Shown here piece by piece: positions 1 to 13,040 of a stretch of 64,000 nucleotides of DNA; position 1 is the stretch's first letter; each line of letters starts with the position of its first letter. Source of the DNA: Niebla homalea (lineage: Eukaryota > Ascomycota > Lecanoromycetes > Lecanorales > Ramalinaceae). Made by a program: the position numbers and the translations under genes. Location of the stretch: assembly GCA_019925105.1 (NCBI GenBank), contig JAHGAU010000043.1:181758-245757 (forward strand), in the 5' to 3' direction. The notes below the pieces were generated by a model. That model did no database searches. It was not told the origin of the DNA and saw nothing but the letters and a program-made list of their open reading frames with translations.

Positions 1-1020
1 TGGGAGGACGCTGCGGTCTCACTCGGTAGTAAAGTAGTGAGAGGCATGCCTCCAGACTCTGTTCTATTTGGTACATCGGTGGACTTAGGTGCAGAAAATG
101 ACTTCGTGTTTGATGACGCAGCTGTCCCAGAGGAAACCGATGCGCCAAAGGTAGCCGAAGCGCCTGTCGTACTACCAATTGATCCTGGTGGAGGGCTCGT
201 TGAGCCACTGAACGTGATTGAAGATGCCGATGGTGGCTTGCTGCCAACAGAAGACGACGAGCTCATAGACAAAGGAAGACTGAGTGGGGCAGTCCCTCCG
301 ACTGAAGACCTAGAAGAAGAGCCTGTTCCAAAAGGTGGCGAACCGCCTCCGGAGGACTCGGAAGACGAACTACCTGACTGACTGGTAGAAGCTCCTGTCC
401 CGATTGGTAGCGATACAGTATGTGAAGCATTTGTCGCGCCGACAGAGTTCGACTTGGACGGAGATGTACCAGTCGTTGGATAGGAGCATTTGTTGATCCA
501 GTCCCTCCAATCACGTTAGACTGCGAATAAGAGGATAACCCATTTCCGAGATAAGCTGATGGAAGGTGGGTGGATCCTCCATTATTGCGTGACGGTAATA
601 ATGATGGTCATGTCCCAAGCGGAATTGGAGAGCTGCGAGTTGCCCCTGTTCCTTCTGCAGACTTTGTACTTGAGGAAGCCAGTCCAGTCCCTCTCGGAGC
701 TCTTGACCGTGATGTGGTTTGAACTGGAGGTACGGGCCCAGAAACTTATGAGGAGCTTGTGAGATTATTCATCAATCCAGCGCCTGTGCCACTGCCACTC
801 AAGCCTTGACCTAAGACACTTAATAGTGACGAGAAAGAGCTTTGCGTGCTCTGAGAAGATCCCGATGAATTGCTTGAACCAGTGGTGGACCCTCCCTTGT
901 GAGAAGATGAGGGACCGTTGGTCCGGTCATCGCTTCCGAACCATTAATGAATATGTTGTATAAACTGTCGGCAGAGATGCGAGCGTGGTCAATTATCACT
1001 GGAGATTTTGTGGGAGCCAT
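1..1020 (-). pseudogene. Ser/Gly/Thr-rich low-complexity protein gene, broken, 3' end beyond window
   Basis: The minus strand starts with ATG at 1020 in a good context (TTGACCATGG) and reads MAPTKSPVIIDHARISADSL. It then shifts frame into a long Ser/Gly/Thr/Pro-rich stretch, with pieces such as GGSTTGSSNSSGSSQ and GSSSSESSGGGSPPFGTG. The stretch runs to base 1 and continues outside the window. Within it I see a TAA at 748-746, a TGA at 610-608 and a frame change near 480. The TAA could come from CAA by RIP; the TGA is not a typical RIP product. Introns could explain some breaks, but I found no donor/acceptor pair that restores the frame. The composition resembles cell-wall or linker low-complexity proteins; no domain is recognised. 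The acidic open frame on the plus strand here is its antisense shadow. Confidence 0.5.
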
Positions 1021-1290
1021 GGTCAAGTTGTCGATGATGAAGTTTGTGGGATTGATGGTGAAGGGGGTTTGCCAATGACGACGGTCTCAACAGAAGATTG
1101 CTGATCGGGAAGCGGAGGTGCTCAAGTATAGTGTTTGTTGGCAGCTCCAAAAACCGAAAGAATGGAAGCCGAAATTGGCAAAAGCTGGGGGAAATGAATA
1201 GCGAAAGAGCGCGACATAAGCAAAATGGAACGGATATACGGGAAGAGACGACAGTTTGGTAATATCATGCACGAGGAAAGAGAGCGTACT
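1021..1290 (-). promoter_or_regulatory. Probable 5' UTR/promoter of the Ser-rich gene
   Basis: Read on the minus strand, the sequence before the ATG at 1020 is pyrimidine-rich. It ends in a C/A-rich leader (CACAAACTTCATCATCGAC) typical of fungal 5' UTRs. No TATA box is convincing. Confidence 0.3.
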
Positions 1291-2496
1291 TTAAAGAGCT
1301 TATCTATAGAAAACGTTAGATTGCTCTGTTAAGGCTCAGCAGGATACCGATATAGGGGCGAAGCAACCCGAATGAGGATTGCCATGTATCAACATATTAT
1401 GGAAAGCTATGGAGCAGGTAAATCTACATACATCATGCAATCCCGGATGGGATGAAATCACTGCCGCCAGGTAGGAGGTATATTAACGCACGCAGCACAA
1501 TATGGACGTCTGCAATTCGTCCTTAGGTAGCAGTTAAGCATAGCTTTCGGGGATTGATGGGCCATGATCCACCAGACAGTCCCAGCGCAGCGACCGTAAG
1601 CTCTTATTCTTATAATTTCGGATCGGCCAGCAGAATATGTGACTTGGTTGCACAGCACGGTCGTGTATGTAGGGGGTGGAGTAGCCTTGTTCTTGAAACA
1701 TGAATCGTGTGCGGCCGGCTTACATGAAAATTATATGCACCTACCGTTATTATCTTTACTACATATCCGTAGTCGCCCGCTTATACTTTTCCCTTATCGG
1801 TTACACCTGATATTCCGTTACGGACCGAAGATAGGTCCCCAGGAACATTAATAGTTGTGTCTCCCGAGGCCATCTCTGCATCGGCAAAAGCGGACGACGA
1901 GGATCATAACATTACTAGATTTCGTGCCTTTAACAACCAAACTGGCCTTTTAAGGCTAAGCTATTTGAAGCGCCAAGGATGTATGTGGAGGAGCTCGGCT
2001 ATTGCGACTGGCCTTCATGCGTGGCGATCGATCCCTATGAATGACGTGACCGGCAGCGGGCTAAGAAGATTGAAGGAGGGAGAATGTGGGAGTGGCAAGA
2101 TCGAGCAGGTTGCCGCATAAGTCATCTCAGTCGTTGCCCGCTAAGCATATACCGAGAGGATGCTCGCAGGCATCGCGACCTCGCTCTCGAAAGTAAATTG
2201 AGCGCATTCGCTAATACCTAATAGCATTCGGCACGGCTGGATTAAATAGTGACCGTTGCCATGGCAGCGCGGTTAGGCTCGGTGCCTATTACACGGATTT
2301 TCCAATGCTATTCTCTTTACGATGCTGTGATCGATCTCTTCAATTTGAGAAGGCATAGATACACGTTCAGGCTCGATGTCTGTATGACTGTGACTTGTGA
2401 CTTGTAAGCCCACCATGGATATATCAAGGAGGCATACATACTATCTCATATCGGTAGCCTCTGTTGCCAAACCATCTCACATCTCTCGGCAATCAT
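1291..2496. other. GC-normal region without recognised gene
   Basis: Only short frames of about 60-90 codons on both strands. None shows a known motif, biased composition or plausible splice structure. No repeat shared with the rest of the window was seen. Confidence 0.5.
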
Positions 2497-2640
2497 ATGG
2501 CCGCGAAGTTCTGTCGCCTTTGTGACAACAGATATGGTCAGAGTAGACGCAGGTATTGTTCGCAGTCGCCTGGCTCATGCAGAGTCGCCCGTGCCTGGCG
2601 CAGTCCGTCTTCAAGCATGAGTAGTGCAAAGAGGATTTAA
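2497..2640 (+). CDS. Possible 47-aa Cys-rich (zinc-ribbon-like) ORF
   Basis: ATG at 2497, TAA at 2638-2640. The N-terminal half reads MAAKFCRLCDNRYGQ, followed by RRRYCS and GSCRVARAW. The spacing is CxxC, 11 residues, C, 6 residues, C, with a basic YCS...CR.A..W tail. This resembles the small treble-clef/zinc-ribbon pattern CxxC...R.YCS..CR found at the ends of larger proteins. It could be a chance frame, a gene remnant or one exon of a larger gene. Neighbouring sequence is GC-normal and not RIPed. There is no other support. Confidence 0.25.
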   Translation: MAAKFCRLCDNRYGQSRRRYCSQSPGSCRVARAWRSPSSSMSSAKRI

Positions 2641-3650
2641 CTCTGCACCTTGTCTTAGACCTTTAGAGCATTGGCGCGCAGGTTGTACACGCAGACCGTT
2701 TTCCCATTTTCAGGCTTATGTCTCTTCGCTGCAGGGGTACGTGCTGTCTGCAGCTGGCTCTGTGTAGGGAATTGCGGTAGAGGTGGGCGAGATAGGTGGG
2801 ACCTTGGGGGGAATATCAATCGTGGCATCGAGGTTATATATCTGGACCCGCACATTTGTATTGATGCTAGGCTGCAGTATCTCTTAAGTCAGAGTGAGGC
2901 GAGTGAGGTAGCTGAAGGAGGGAGGAGCGGTTTAATAGCGAGCGCCTGAAGCGCAAATAAGCAAGTTCGGAGGAAGAATCGATTTTGAACTCCTCCGAGC
3001 GCCACTTAAGGGGGTCTCCGGACCCGGACAGGCTTAGGCTCGGAGCTGGGAGTTCCGGGGCTGAGCTTCTGTTTCTCGGGCGACTCCCTTGGCACCTGCT
3101 ACTCAGTAAATAAAATCCAAATTTTCCATTTTCCACCATTGCTGTTCGCCATTATTACAGCTACAACATCATCTTAGCCGTTCCTTCAGACCATGGGCAA
3201 ATAAGAGATATAAACTCCAGCCTTGAAGGGTCGCCACCGATAGCCTTCTGCTTTGCCGCCGGTACGCCAGCTTCAGCTTGGACGGTCCAAGAAGAACATT
3301 GTCACCAAATCAATCCTGATGGCAACGACCCTTTGAAGCTTTGGACCAATTGCCTATCAATGAGCAGCTGACACAGCTCGAGCGGGTTCTCGCAGATTGC
3401 TTAGAGGCCATTAAAAAGAGTAAAGCAAGGAATCATACTACGCCGGGGGCGACCATTCATGAAGCCTGGGCATACGTATCTGCACTTGGTGGTAGTTGCG
3501 ATCGCCAGATCCAGGCCACTGTCAGTTAATGGGAGCAGAGACTGCAATTACGCTGGGGCGACGGTCTGTAAGAAGTTCCTGTAGAAGCGTCGGCCTTACA
3601 ATTGCGACTGTTAGGGATGGATCGCAATATTAAGAGCCGATGGTCAGGTA
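2641..3650. other. Unassigned GC-normal region with a small open frame
   Basis: A plus-strand frame ending at the TAA 3527-3529 contains NEQLTQLERVLADCLEAIKK, a plausible amphipathic helix. It has no ATG in frame, and a TGA lies just upstream, so it would need to be an internal exon or a gene remnant. A minus-strand frame (3139-2867) starts with ATG but has no recognised content. Beyond 3,530 coding-like character fades and TpA enrichment begins. Confidence 0.3.
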
Positions 3651-6369
3651 AAGGCGTTTGAGATCTGCTTAAGTCCATTCAAATCGCGTATTATATTTCC
3701 CTACATCTAATAGAGAAGTTTAACGTATTAGCTTACCAGATGAACTATTAATTAGCTGGCGTTAAGATAAAAGAGAAAGCGGAGAATAAGTAAAATAAAA
3801 GCGTCGACGTAAAGAGGATTTATATATCCGCGTAATATCAAGGTACTCTTAAACGGGTCCCGGAATGGGTTAGTCCCAGGAATAAGTCCGGAGTCATTAT
3901 AAAAACGAAAAGAGGAAGAGCCGGATAGACTTAACCTTTCCAGATCCTATTTCTTTAATATGAACGAATCCACCAAAGCTGCCCACCTTAACGTCACCTA
4001 GTGATACTAATATATCCTCCATTAATATCGAGTATGGTCAAGCGTTTAAAAAGTACTATTTAAAGGATAGCCTTAATAAAGAGATAGATATTAACGACTC
4101 GGGCGTTAATTATTGGAATCTCGGATATGGTCTTTAACCGCTTAAAATCCCCCCCCGCCCAGCCTCGCGGGCAACTAATCCTATACGCCCGAACGAGGAG
4201 AGGAGTTTTTTATCGGAAAGTCCTTTATCGATCGCACTACTAAAACGCGATCCTCCACGATAAGATCTCCTCACCTTATAGCTTCTTCCTTAGGTCATCC
4301 TTATCTCCGTCGCCTTCCGCTCTTAGAGTACCAATCCCGTCGTTAACGTTAGATTAAGGATAGTCTATATATTAATAATAATAAAATAAGTAATAACAAG
4401 GATCTGTCCTCAGGCCCGCCTACCTCTCTTATAATCAATAACGAAGAAACGATAGGTCTATATAATCCACCCCTTCTTCTGATTAATCCCTTAAGAGTTG
4501 CCTTACCTGTCCTAAGTCTGACCTTTAGTCTTTTTTAGCCGTACTTCGGCTTGAGACGATACCGTATGCCAACTTAGACCACCCTTTTTTAATACTTAAA
4601 ACTAGCTCGCTTATAAGCACTTTGGAATATATACTTCTATCCTTGAACGAAGGCCAAGAATAGTTAAGTACAGCCATTTAGCTTACTATAATATCTTTTT
4701 ATTCGGCGGAGAGTATTTAAAGTCTCACCTATTCTTAGTCAGAAGCCGAACAGCCCCTTGCCAGCCAAGTCCTGCAGGGAGGCGTTGGGAGGGCCCTCAA
4801 TCGCCCTGCCCGTAATATAGGGCCCACTTCAGTCATTCTTCACCTCAGCAAATGCTTTAACACATCGACATACCATGAGCCCATGAGAAGTCCAGATTAG
4901 CTGTAGGGCCCTCGAGTGAGGAGTGGCCTGCAGGGCGGTATAGCTGCAAAAGGTGGATTACAAAGGAGAATAGTTCAAGACGACACCGCAGATGGGCCTG
5001 TCGTCAACCCATAACCTCAAGCCGTGCGACGAGAGCACGTACTCAACAACCCTGCCCACAATACAGGGTTTAGATCAAGACTTTTAACACTTCGATACTC
5101 TATAAGCCAATCAGTTAAAGTCCTACAGAAAGCACGTAAGTAAGCCTGCTTCAATAACGTTCATTCTTCATGTTTATAATCAACGGTTTTCCATTCGATT
5201 TCTCAGTTAAGCAAAATAGATAATTTCCGACTTTCGTCTTACAAATTCCTCGGTGGCCGCAGCATTACGGTATGAGCCCATAAGAGTAAAGGTAGAACCT
5301 GCAGGCACGAATAGTTAGTAACTAGACGGACGGTTATAACTAGTAGGTATACGGATGGTCATCAGGCCAGTAAGTGGCACAAGAGCAAGGAAATCCACAT
5401 CTCAGTAAGAGCGACGACGGTATCAGGGTAAGAGCCACCCAGTAAGTAAGGAGTAATAAAAACTTCACCTCACCTACGGAAATCTCGTCAGTCGCTTTAG
5501 TTGCACGACGACGTCCATAGTAACTCTATAACGTTACGCTTTAAGAGGAAGTAGTACACGATCGGCTTTATCACGGAAATAACGCCAATCGACTCAAACG
5601 CAGTCGATTTTTTCACGTTTACGCCACCTCGATTTACTCGGGTGTTTTACCTTTTTTCATGAACTTTTTGTTAATACTCAGTTTCCTCGGCCTTTAATAC
5701 TTGACCACTATATATATTCAAGGTATTATCTACATACTCGGTGGTTCCTTATGATAATAGCTAGCTCCGAAGGGGTGGAAATGATTGGTTTTACAGGAGC
5801 GTACCATCGTAAAGGCTCGGATGGGGGTTGGAAGGGGGGTAATATCACGGTTCCCTGCCCAGTAAGCCCTTATAGCTATTATTCCGTTTATGGCTCGACC
5901 TTATAGATCAGTTCCCCGACGTTGAATCCCTAAGGGCCCCTTTAACAGGCGCCTCCGTAAAAAGTTTAAAGCTTTAATCGAGATCCCTTAAAAGTAACGC
6001 CGTATCCATATTCGTTTTTTATGTTCGCCGGCCAGATAATCGTTTAAAGACACCATAAAAACTTTGAATTTATGCCCGCTACTTCTAAGGGCGTTGATTT
6101 CTATACTGAATACACTGTCCATAAATACCATTAATCTTAAGAATTTAAGGTAATAAATACTGAACTTCGTTACTTTTATATAAAATCACTGGATACTAAT
6201 TAGATATAGTTATTAAACGTTCGATTTCGATTAGGTATACGGCCTAATTAGTTATTATTACTTAGGTTCTTATAATATAAGTACGAAGTATAAGCAAGGC
6301 GAAAACTGGATTAACCTGGACTATTTAATCTTCAGCTTTTGGTCCGAGATAAGTTCTTAGCCGATTTCT

Positions 6370-6693
6370 ACTGAAACCCCGTATATAAATCTTATTCTTA
6401 ATTCTGGATTAACTATATTATGTCCGATAACCGAAAGCTTTCTTATTAATTACGATACAGGCGCTAACATAGTTAATATCTTAAAAGACTACTTTCTGGA
6501 TAACCCTAATTTGGATAATCGACTTTATCGAGGTTCCATCTCCGTTGGTAGTAACGTTGAATTCGCTTTTAACCTCGAAAAAGTACCTATGTTGGATATA
6601 GCACTCCAACCTTCAGCCGTTATCCGAGTTAGCGGTATTACCTGGCCCTTTAAACAGCTTATAGCAGCGATTATGGACGTATTAATGCAGTAG
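6370..6693 (+). pseudogene. Retroelement-like remnant with DTGA aspartic-protease motif
   Basis: One plus-strand frame stays open for over 100 codons up to a TAG at 6691-6693 inside a stop-rich region. It reads INYDTGANIVNILKDYF, then RGSISVGSNVEFAF. DTGA followed by N-I-V is the catalytic signature of retroviral-type aspartic proteases, as in LTR-retrotransposon polyproteins; the rest is not recognised. The upstream frame is interrupted, so the start is unknown. A single DTGA could be chance, but the length of the open frame in this context argues for real ancestry. Confidence 0.35.
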
Positions 6694-6744
6694 GCTAACC
6701 AATATATGTCTTCGTTCGACCTTTAAGGGGTTGTTCCGAATACT

Positions 6745-6927
6745 CTGAAAATACGGTAAGGTCCATTGAACGATTGCTCTATGGCCTGGGACTGGATCTG
6801 GCAGCAGCCTGGAACCACCCTTCCGCTAACATGGTCGGAATCCAGGCTCGTCCTGGCCGCGATCCGACAGTATTTCCATTTATATGTTACCGCGGAGACG
6901 GTTCTCGTCGTTTGGGCCCATTAAGTG
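6745..6927 (+). pseudogene. Coding-like island, weakly RIPed
   Basis: A short stretch that keeps CpA/TpG. It reads through in plus frame with SIERLLYGLGLDLAAAWNHP and continues to a TGA near 6,927. It lies about 50 bp after the DTGA remnant and may belong to the same former polyprotein, or to a host gene fragment spared by RIP. No family is recognised. Confidence 0.25.
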
Positions 6928-7560
6928 ACTGACTGGACCAGCTATGCTTATATAACCTTTAACGTACGCCCTTAACTTTAAGATCCTTTTTTAAGCCTTA
7001 ATTTAACTCGTTGCGCCTCGCCTTTGGTATTAAATGGTACGAGTTTTTTACTTAATAACGATTACGGCGCTAGCAATAACTCGAACGTTAATAGTGAATC
7101 CAGGGTTAATACAACTTAAATAACTATCTGTAATCTTGGCTTATAGCCGCGTAAAACTTACTTAACTTGCATCCGGGATAATATAGCCCCTTAAAAACAG
7201 AAAAAAGTAACGTCCTCGTCCTGATCACCACTTTATATATTATAATAATTAATCCTTATCGGTGGTAATTATAAGGTAGAAAAAGCTCCAGGGGTATTCG
7301 AAAGTACGTAGCGTATGTGGTAATTAAGCGATCGCAGTTAAGGATATAGTGTTGATAGGCCGTAGCAAAAGTATTAATAAGCCAATAAAACTGTAGTCAA
7401 TTTGCGTAGTGTCCGTGGTATCTGTTAAGCCGTTACTCCTTCCTTTATATTATAAGAATAACGTGATTGTTAACTTAGCGTTATCCGTCTTACTCGTATA
7501 TATTGCTGAGCTTATTAAGTGCGCAATAAAGTGTTTGCTTGCTCCTTAAGTGGTCGACCG

Positions 7561-7795
7561 TGTAAGCTTATATATATTAAACGTAAGGACGTATAAGAGT
7601 GGATAATATATATATAGATTATATATAATCTATCTAGGAAGCATGGTACTATCTATATGAAATACCCGGGTAATATAAGATATACGGCCAGGTAATAATA
7701 TATATATGCGCTATAATAGTATTTTAATACCGCTTATATAACGGCTTAATAATACTTTATATAGCATTATTACTATACTTATACTTAAGTTAATA
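7561..7795 (-). repeat. LTR of Copia A (3' LTR)
   Basis: Starts TGTAAGCTTATA and ends in TTAATA (RIPed from ...TGACA). It shares GAAATACCCGGGT, GGCCAGGT and CGGCTTAATAATACT blocks with 13041-13277 and 27247-27484. Confidence 0.8.
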
Positions 7796-10077
7796 TACCC
7801 CCTTAAGATCGTAATATTATTACGGTAATAATATAGATCCTAAATATTCTTATTATAGTTATTTTTTAATTATTAATATACCGTAATTATTATAAATAAA
7901 AAGTACGTTTTAAATTTAAAGTTAAAAAATTAAAAAATTAAGAAAAATCAGAAAAAATTAATAATTTTATAAGTAATAATAATAATAAGATTTTTATATT
8001 TTAAGTTACTCCGGAACTTTATATATATTTAATTAAGCTCCGGGTATTAATTTAAGTAATCTTATTAAATAATTATTATTAAATATACGCTAAAAAAAGT
8101 TAGAATTAATAAAATCGTAAAAATAAATAAACCCGGAAAAATTATTATATACCCGGTTTATAGTTATAAATTTTTAAGAGTTAAATTTCTTAAAAACGAT
8201 GTTTTTAGGGTTTTATTAAGTAATATTATAATATAGGGTTTTAAGGTTTATCGTTTTTAAGTCTTAAGAGTTTTATAAATTCCTTATATTTTTATAACGG
8301 TAAAAACTTTATAAAATTATCCGTTAATATCTTTATTATAAGTATATATTTAATATTAATCGTTTTCTTTTAATATTCTTATTATAATTAATAATAATAT
8401 ATATTTATATAACGGAATTTTATAATAAATTAAGAGTTTATCCCTTAAACTATATAAATTATTTAAGTATTATTATATTTAATCTTTAATAAGTAAAATA
8501 AATTTAATATAATTAATTAAAAAATATAATTTTATTATATTAATTCTTTTATTATAAAAATAAAATTAAAAAACTTAACTTTAATAAAGCTTATTATTAT
8601 TATTTTTTGCTTTATTATTTTTTAATCGATTAAGTTTTTAATCGATTAAATTTTTAATCGATTAAGTTTTTAAAAAGCTTAAAAATATAATTTTATAAAT
8701 TATATTATATTTTAAAATCGTTAATAAATAACGTATTTAAGGATATTATAAAAACGGTATATAAATTAATAATTTTCTTATTATATATAATAATATAATA
8801 CTTAATATATATAAAATATTATAATATTTTTATAATTACTTTTAAGTATTATTTTAACGGATTTATAAGGAACTCAAATAACTTAAACGTTAAATACGTA
8901 ATATCCGTCTGAATTATAATAACCGTAAAATTAATAAAGCCGATAAATTATTAATATATATAAATTTCTTAAAATAAGGCTTATCCGGTATTTTTAATAA
9001 AAACTTCGGTATTCTATAAAAATACTTTAAGAATATAATTTATTATAATATTAAATTTTATTATAAACTTATTAATATAACTATTTTAATATAAATGGAT
9101 TTCTTAATTTAATTAATTTTATATTATTTTTATGCTTAAGAACTATTTTATTTTACTTAGGTTTCTTATTTTATAAATTTTAAAGAATTTACTTTAGAAG
9201 TTATTTACTTTTTAATTATATTTATAATTGTAAATAATAATAATATTATTTATAAAAAAGAAAATTATTATATAATTATTAATAAAGAAATATTCGATTT
9301 CCGGGATTTATTTTAAGTTTAAATCCGTTAAGGTTTTTAAAAGATTTTTAAACTATAAAGCCAATAATTATTTAAGCTTATATAAAGCTTAATATAAAAG
9401 GAATAAGCTTTTATTCTTATACTTTTTAGTAATTTAATATATATAAGTTTATTTATTTCGTTATTTATAAACGTATTAATAACGTTTTATTATCTTATAT
9501 TTAAATTAAATATAATTATTATAGCTATAAATACCTTAAGAACCTTAATTATTAAAATAACGGTAAATATATCTTATTTAATCTTTTATAAATTATTCCT
9601 TATATAAAGCCTCGCTTTATACTTAATAAAATACCCTTTATCGTTAAATTTATATTTAAATACTTAAGTAATAAATATTAATATTTTATCTGCTTTTTTA
9701 ATATACTTAAATAAGATTTTTTCTTATATATCCTTCTCTTTAAAAGCTTTAAGCTTTATTTTAATTATTAACTTAAAACCTATAACGTATAAATATTTTA
9801 ATATATAATAATAATATTTTAATTTAATAAATAGGGTATTACGGTAAAGTATACTTATTTTTAATAGGGAAAAAGATAATTTCTTATCTTTTTTATATAG
9901 CTTATAAGATAATAAAAAGGCAATAAATACCATATAATATAATAGCTTTAATTTATTTACAGTTAAAGTAAAGGTTATAACATAACTCACTTTCTTTATA
10001 CCTCTTATAGCTCTTTTTCCTTTAATAATATTACTTATATTAAAGTCGGATTTATTACTGTCTTTCTTTTTCGGCTT

Positions 10078-10205
10078 TAAAGCTAATAGAGCTGGTAGAG
10101 CTGGTGGAGCTGGTAAAGCTGGTAAAGCTGGTGGAGCTGGTGGTGGATCTGGTGGTAGAGTTGGTAATCCATTACCGCCACCGTTACCGTTACCGTCTCC
10201 TTTAT
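10078..10205 (-). repeat. Short tandem repeat encoding the Pro/Ala-rich Copia linker, spared from RIP
   Basis: Imperfect repeats of GCTGGT/GGAGCT on the plus strand read on the minus strand as PALPALPAPPALPALLA and PDPPPAP. Unlike everything around it, this stretch keeps many TpG/CpA dinucleotides. It belongs to the longest open frame of the element (10,260-9,724 minus), which includes the integrase-RT linker and the degraded start of the RT region. Confidence 0.6.
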
Positions 10206-13040
10206 CTCCTCCGTCGTTATTCTTAAATGCCGTATTATAATTTATTAATGCTAAAGTCAATAAGGATAAATAATCCTTTTATTGTTCTTTTTCTTTTCTT
10301 TTTTATATAAAGTTAGCGGTATTATTTATAAATTCCTTTTTTTCTTTATTATTTAATAATAATTTAATAATAATATAAGATATATTTATTTCTAAGATAT
10401 TAAAGAAATAAAAGAATAACTTTTTTTTTAAATTAAGTTAAATTGATCTTATCGGCTTTATAGAACTTATTCTTTTTAAAGAAAATATCCTTTATATAAA
10501 TTACTTTTTTTTAATTAAATATCTATATCTTATAAATATTAATATTATTATAATTAATAAAAAAATTAATATATATTTTTATTATTAATTTCTTTTTTTT
10601 AAGGATCGATTTATTAAGTAAATAAGCTTTATAGTTATATTATTTAAAGTATTAAAAATTTAACTTTAAGTTAATAGTTTTTTTAAATAATATAGCCTAT
10701 AAATACTTTTTTATTAATATTTAATTTATAAGGAAATTAGCCGTTTATATAATTTATAATTATAAGAATTAAAGAAATTTTACTTATAATCTTATAGCTT
10801 TTATTTTTATAGTTAATAAATTGTTTTTTTGTTTTAAATAACCGTTTTATATAATAATATATAATATTAATAACTTAAAAATAATATTAAGTTTATAAAT
10901 AAGGTTATTAAATTTAAATTTTAAGGATCTTTCTCCATTTAATTAAATAAAAACTATATTATAATAATATTATATTTTAATCGTTTTAAAAACTTTTTAT
11001 AGGATATTTATTATTTTGAACTTATATATATAAGTATATATTATTTAAAAATCGTATTTAAAATAAACGATATATAATATTTATTAATCTTAATTTATTA
11101 TTATATTTATTTATATAAGGTTATAACTAATTTAAAAGAAAAACTTTATTAATATTTTTACTTTATATAAGGATCTTAATATAATCCGGTAAGTTTTTAA
11201 TAAAATATAATTCTTATAATTACTTATATTTAAGGCTTTAATATCATTAATAATCTTTACTTTTTTAATTACTTATTAAAGGTACTAAATGGCTTTATTA
11301 ATAATATATATAAAAAAATAATACTATTAATTTATAATTATTAATTTAACGATAACTTTATTAATTATAAATATCGCGTTAACTTATTTAATATTATTTT
11401 TAAGTATATAGTATTTACTGATTTTCTTAATTAATATTTTTATTTATTTATTATTATAAAGGTAATAACGTTCGGTATTAAAGTAAATACTCTTATTTAT
11501 AAGCATAATACCAGATACGACGTTAATTATAAAGTCAGGTATATACGTAACGTTATAAAGTATAATAAAGTTATTACCTTTAAAGGTATTGATATTTATT
11601 TTGATTTTTTTATAAGCAATAACTTTAAGATTATTATTATTAATAATAATAATATCGTTCTTTTTATTTATCTCTTTAATAAACCGGTCTTTTATTGTCT
11701 TATTATAAATATAAGAGTTTAAGTTATAATTTAAAATCTATAATAATTATAATATATAAAAGTTTAAGTTATGATTTAAAATCTATAATAATTATAATAT
11801 ATAAGACTTTTATCCTATATTAAATATATTAAACTTATTATTATTATTTTAAACCGGTATAAATAAACTATTTTATTTTAACTTAAAATTTCTAGATTTC
11901 TTAAGAGCTTAATTAATTCTTTTTTTTATTTTAGTATTTTTAAGCTTATTATTTACTTATCTTTTAAATATAAGATTGGGTTTAAAATTAATAAGTCGAT
12001 TAAGTCGGTTTATACGTAAGTAATTATACTCGTTAAATTAATATTTAATACCGTAAGGGCATTCTTTTAACTTAATACTTTTATCCTTAAATATAAGCTT
12101 ATTATCTTTCTTAATATTATTTTAATTTTTATTAATAATAAAGGTTAAGTAAAATAAAGTCGATTTCTTTATATTATTATATTATATATAATTTTAAAAT
12201 TGTTCCTCGAGATTAATAAGAACGATTAAGAAGTCAATTAAATTATTTATATTAAATTTATAAAGCTATATTAATATAAAAGCCTATTTCTTAATTACAT
12301 TAATAAAATTATAATATATTTATTTTTTATTAAGTGCTTTAAGGATATTATTGCTTTTAACTTTTATAAGTATTTAAGTATACTTATTAAGTTATACTTT
12401 AATATTTTAATGAAAATTAAATCCCGTTATAATTTTATAATATTCTTTCTTTACCGTTAAAGAACATATAGAATCTAAAAATATAAGCTTAACTTTAAGA
12501 ATATATAAGTAATTCTATAGGTAATAATTTACGTCTTTAAGGTAAACGAAGTTCGTTTTATTAACTATAAAATATATAAAGTTATTAATTTTAATAAAAG
12601 ACGCGTATTACTCTTTTTATTCTTATAGTTTTAATTTTTATATTTATAAATTATTTTTATAAGTTATTAATGCCCTTAAATTAACCGCTTCGTCCGTTAT
12701 AATAATGGATTATATTAATTTTAATAACTTATTTAAGTTTATTGGTTTTATTATAAGAACGGGGTTAACAAGTTCTTAAACGTAATACCTAATAACCTTA
12801 CCTTTAATAACGGTAAGTTATAAGTCCCAGTCTTTTAAGGTAATAAGCTTAACTTTATATAAGCTTATCTTAAGGGTATAAAAGAATAATAAGTAATAAA
12901 TTTACTACATTCTTTAATTCCTTCTTTATTTTTGATTTATATATAATATATTAACCTTAAGGACTTAATTTAAGCCTTTTTAAATGGTTAATCACGCCTT
13001 TAAATTAATTAATAAATAAATGGTTATAGTAATATACGAT

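Larger units (their letters stand above)
3651..7560. mobile_element. Moderately RIPed degraded repeat block
   Basis: TpA-rich, stop-filled sequence with patches of higher GC (about 4,140-4,330, 4,740-5,080, 6,730-6,940). No terminal repeats were found, so the element type is unknown. The best-preserved coding traces are the two plus-strand remnants listed separately (6,370-6,693 and 6,745-6,927). Confidence 0.4.

Noticed and set aside
37..381. Acidic 114-codon plus-strand ORF
   Set aside because: It starts with GTG and is the exact antisense of a Ser/Gly/Thr-rich minus frame, which explains its Glu/Asp/Pro composition.
9724..10260. 178-codon minus ORF in Copia A as a functional protein
   Set aside because: It covers only the Pro-rich linker and the degraded start of RT; the remainder of the element is closed by stops.
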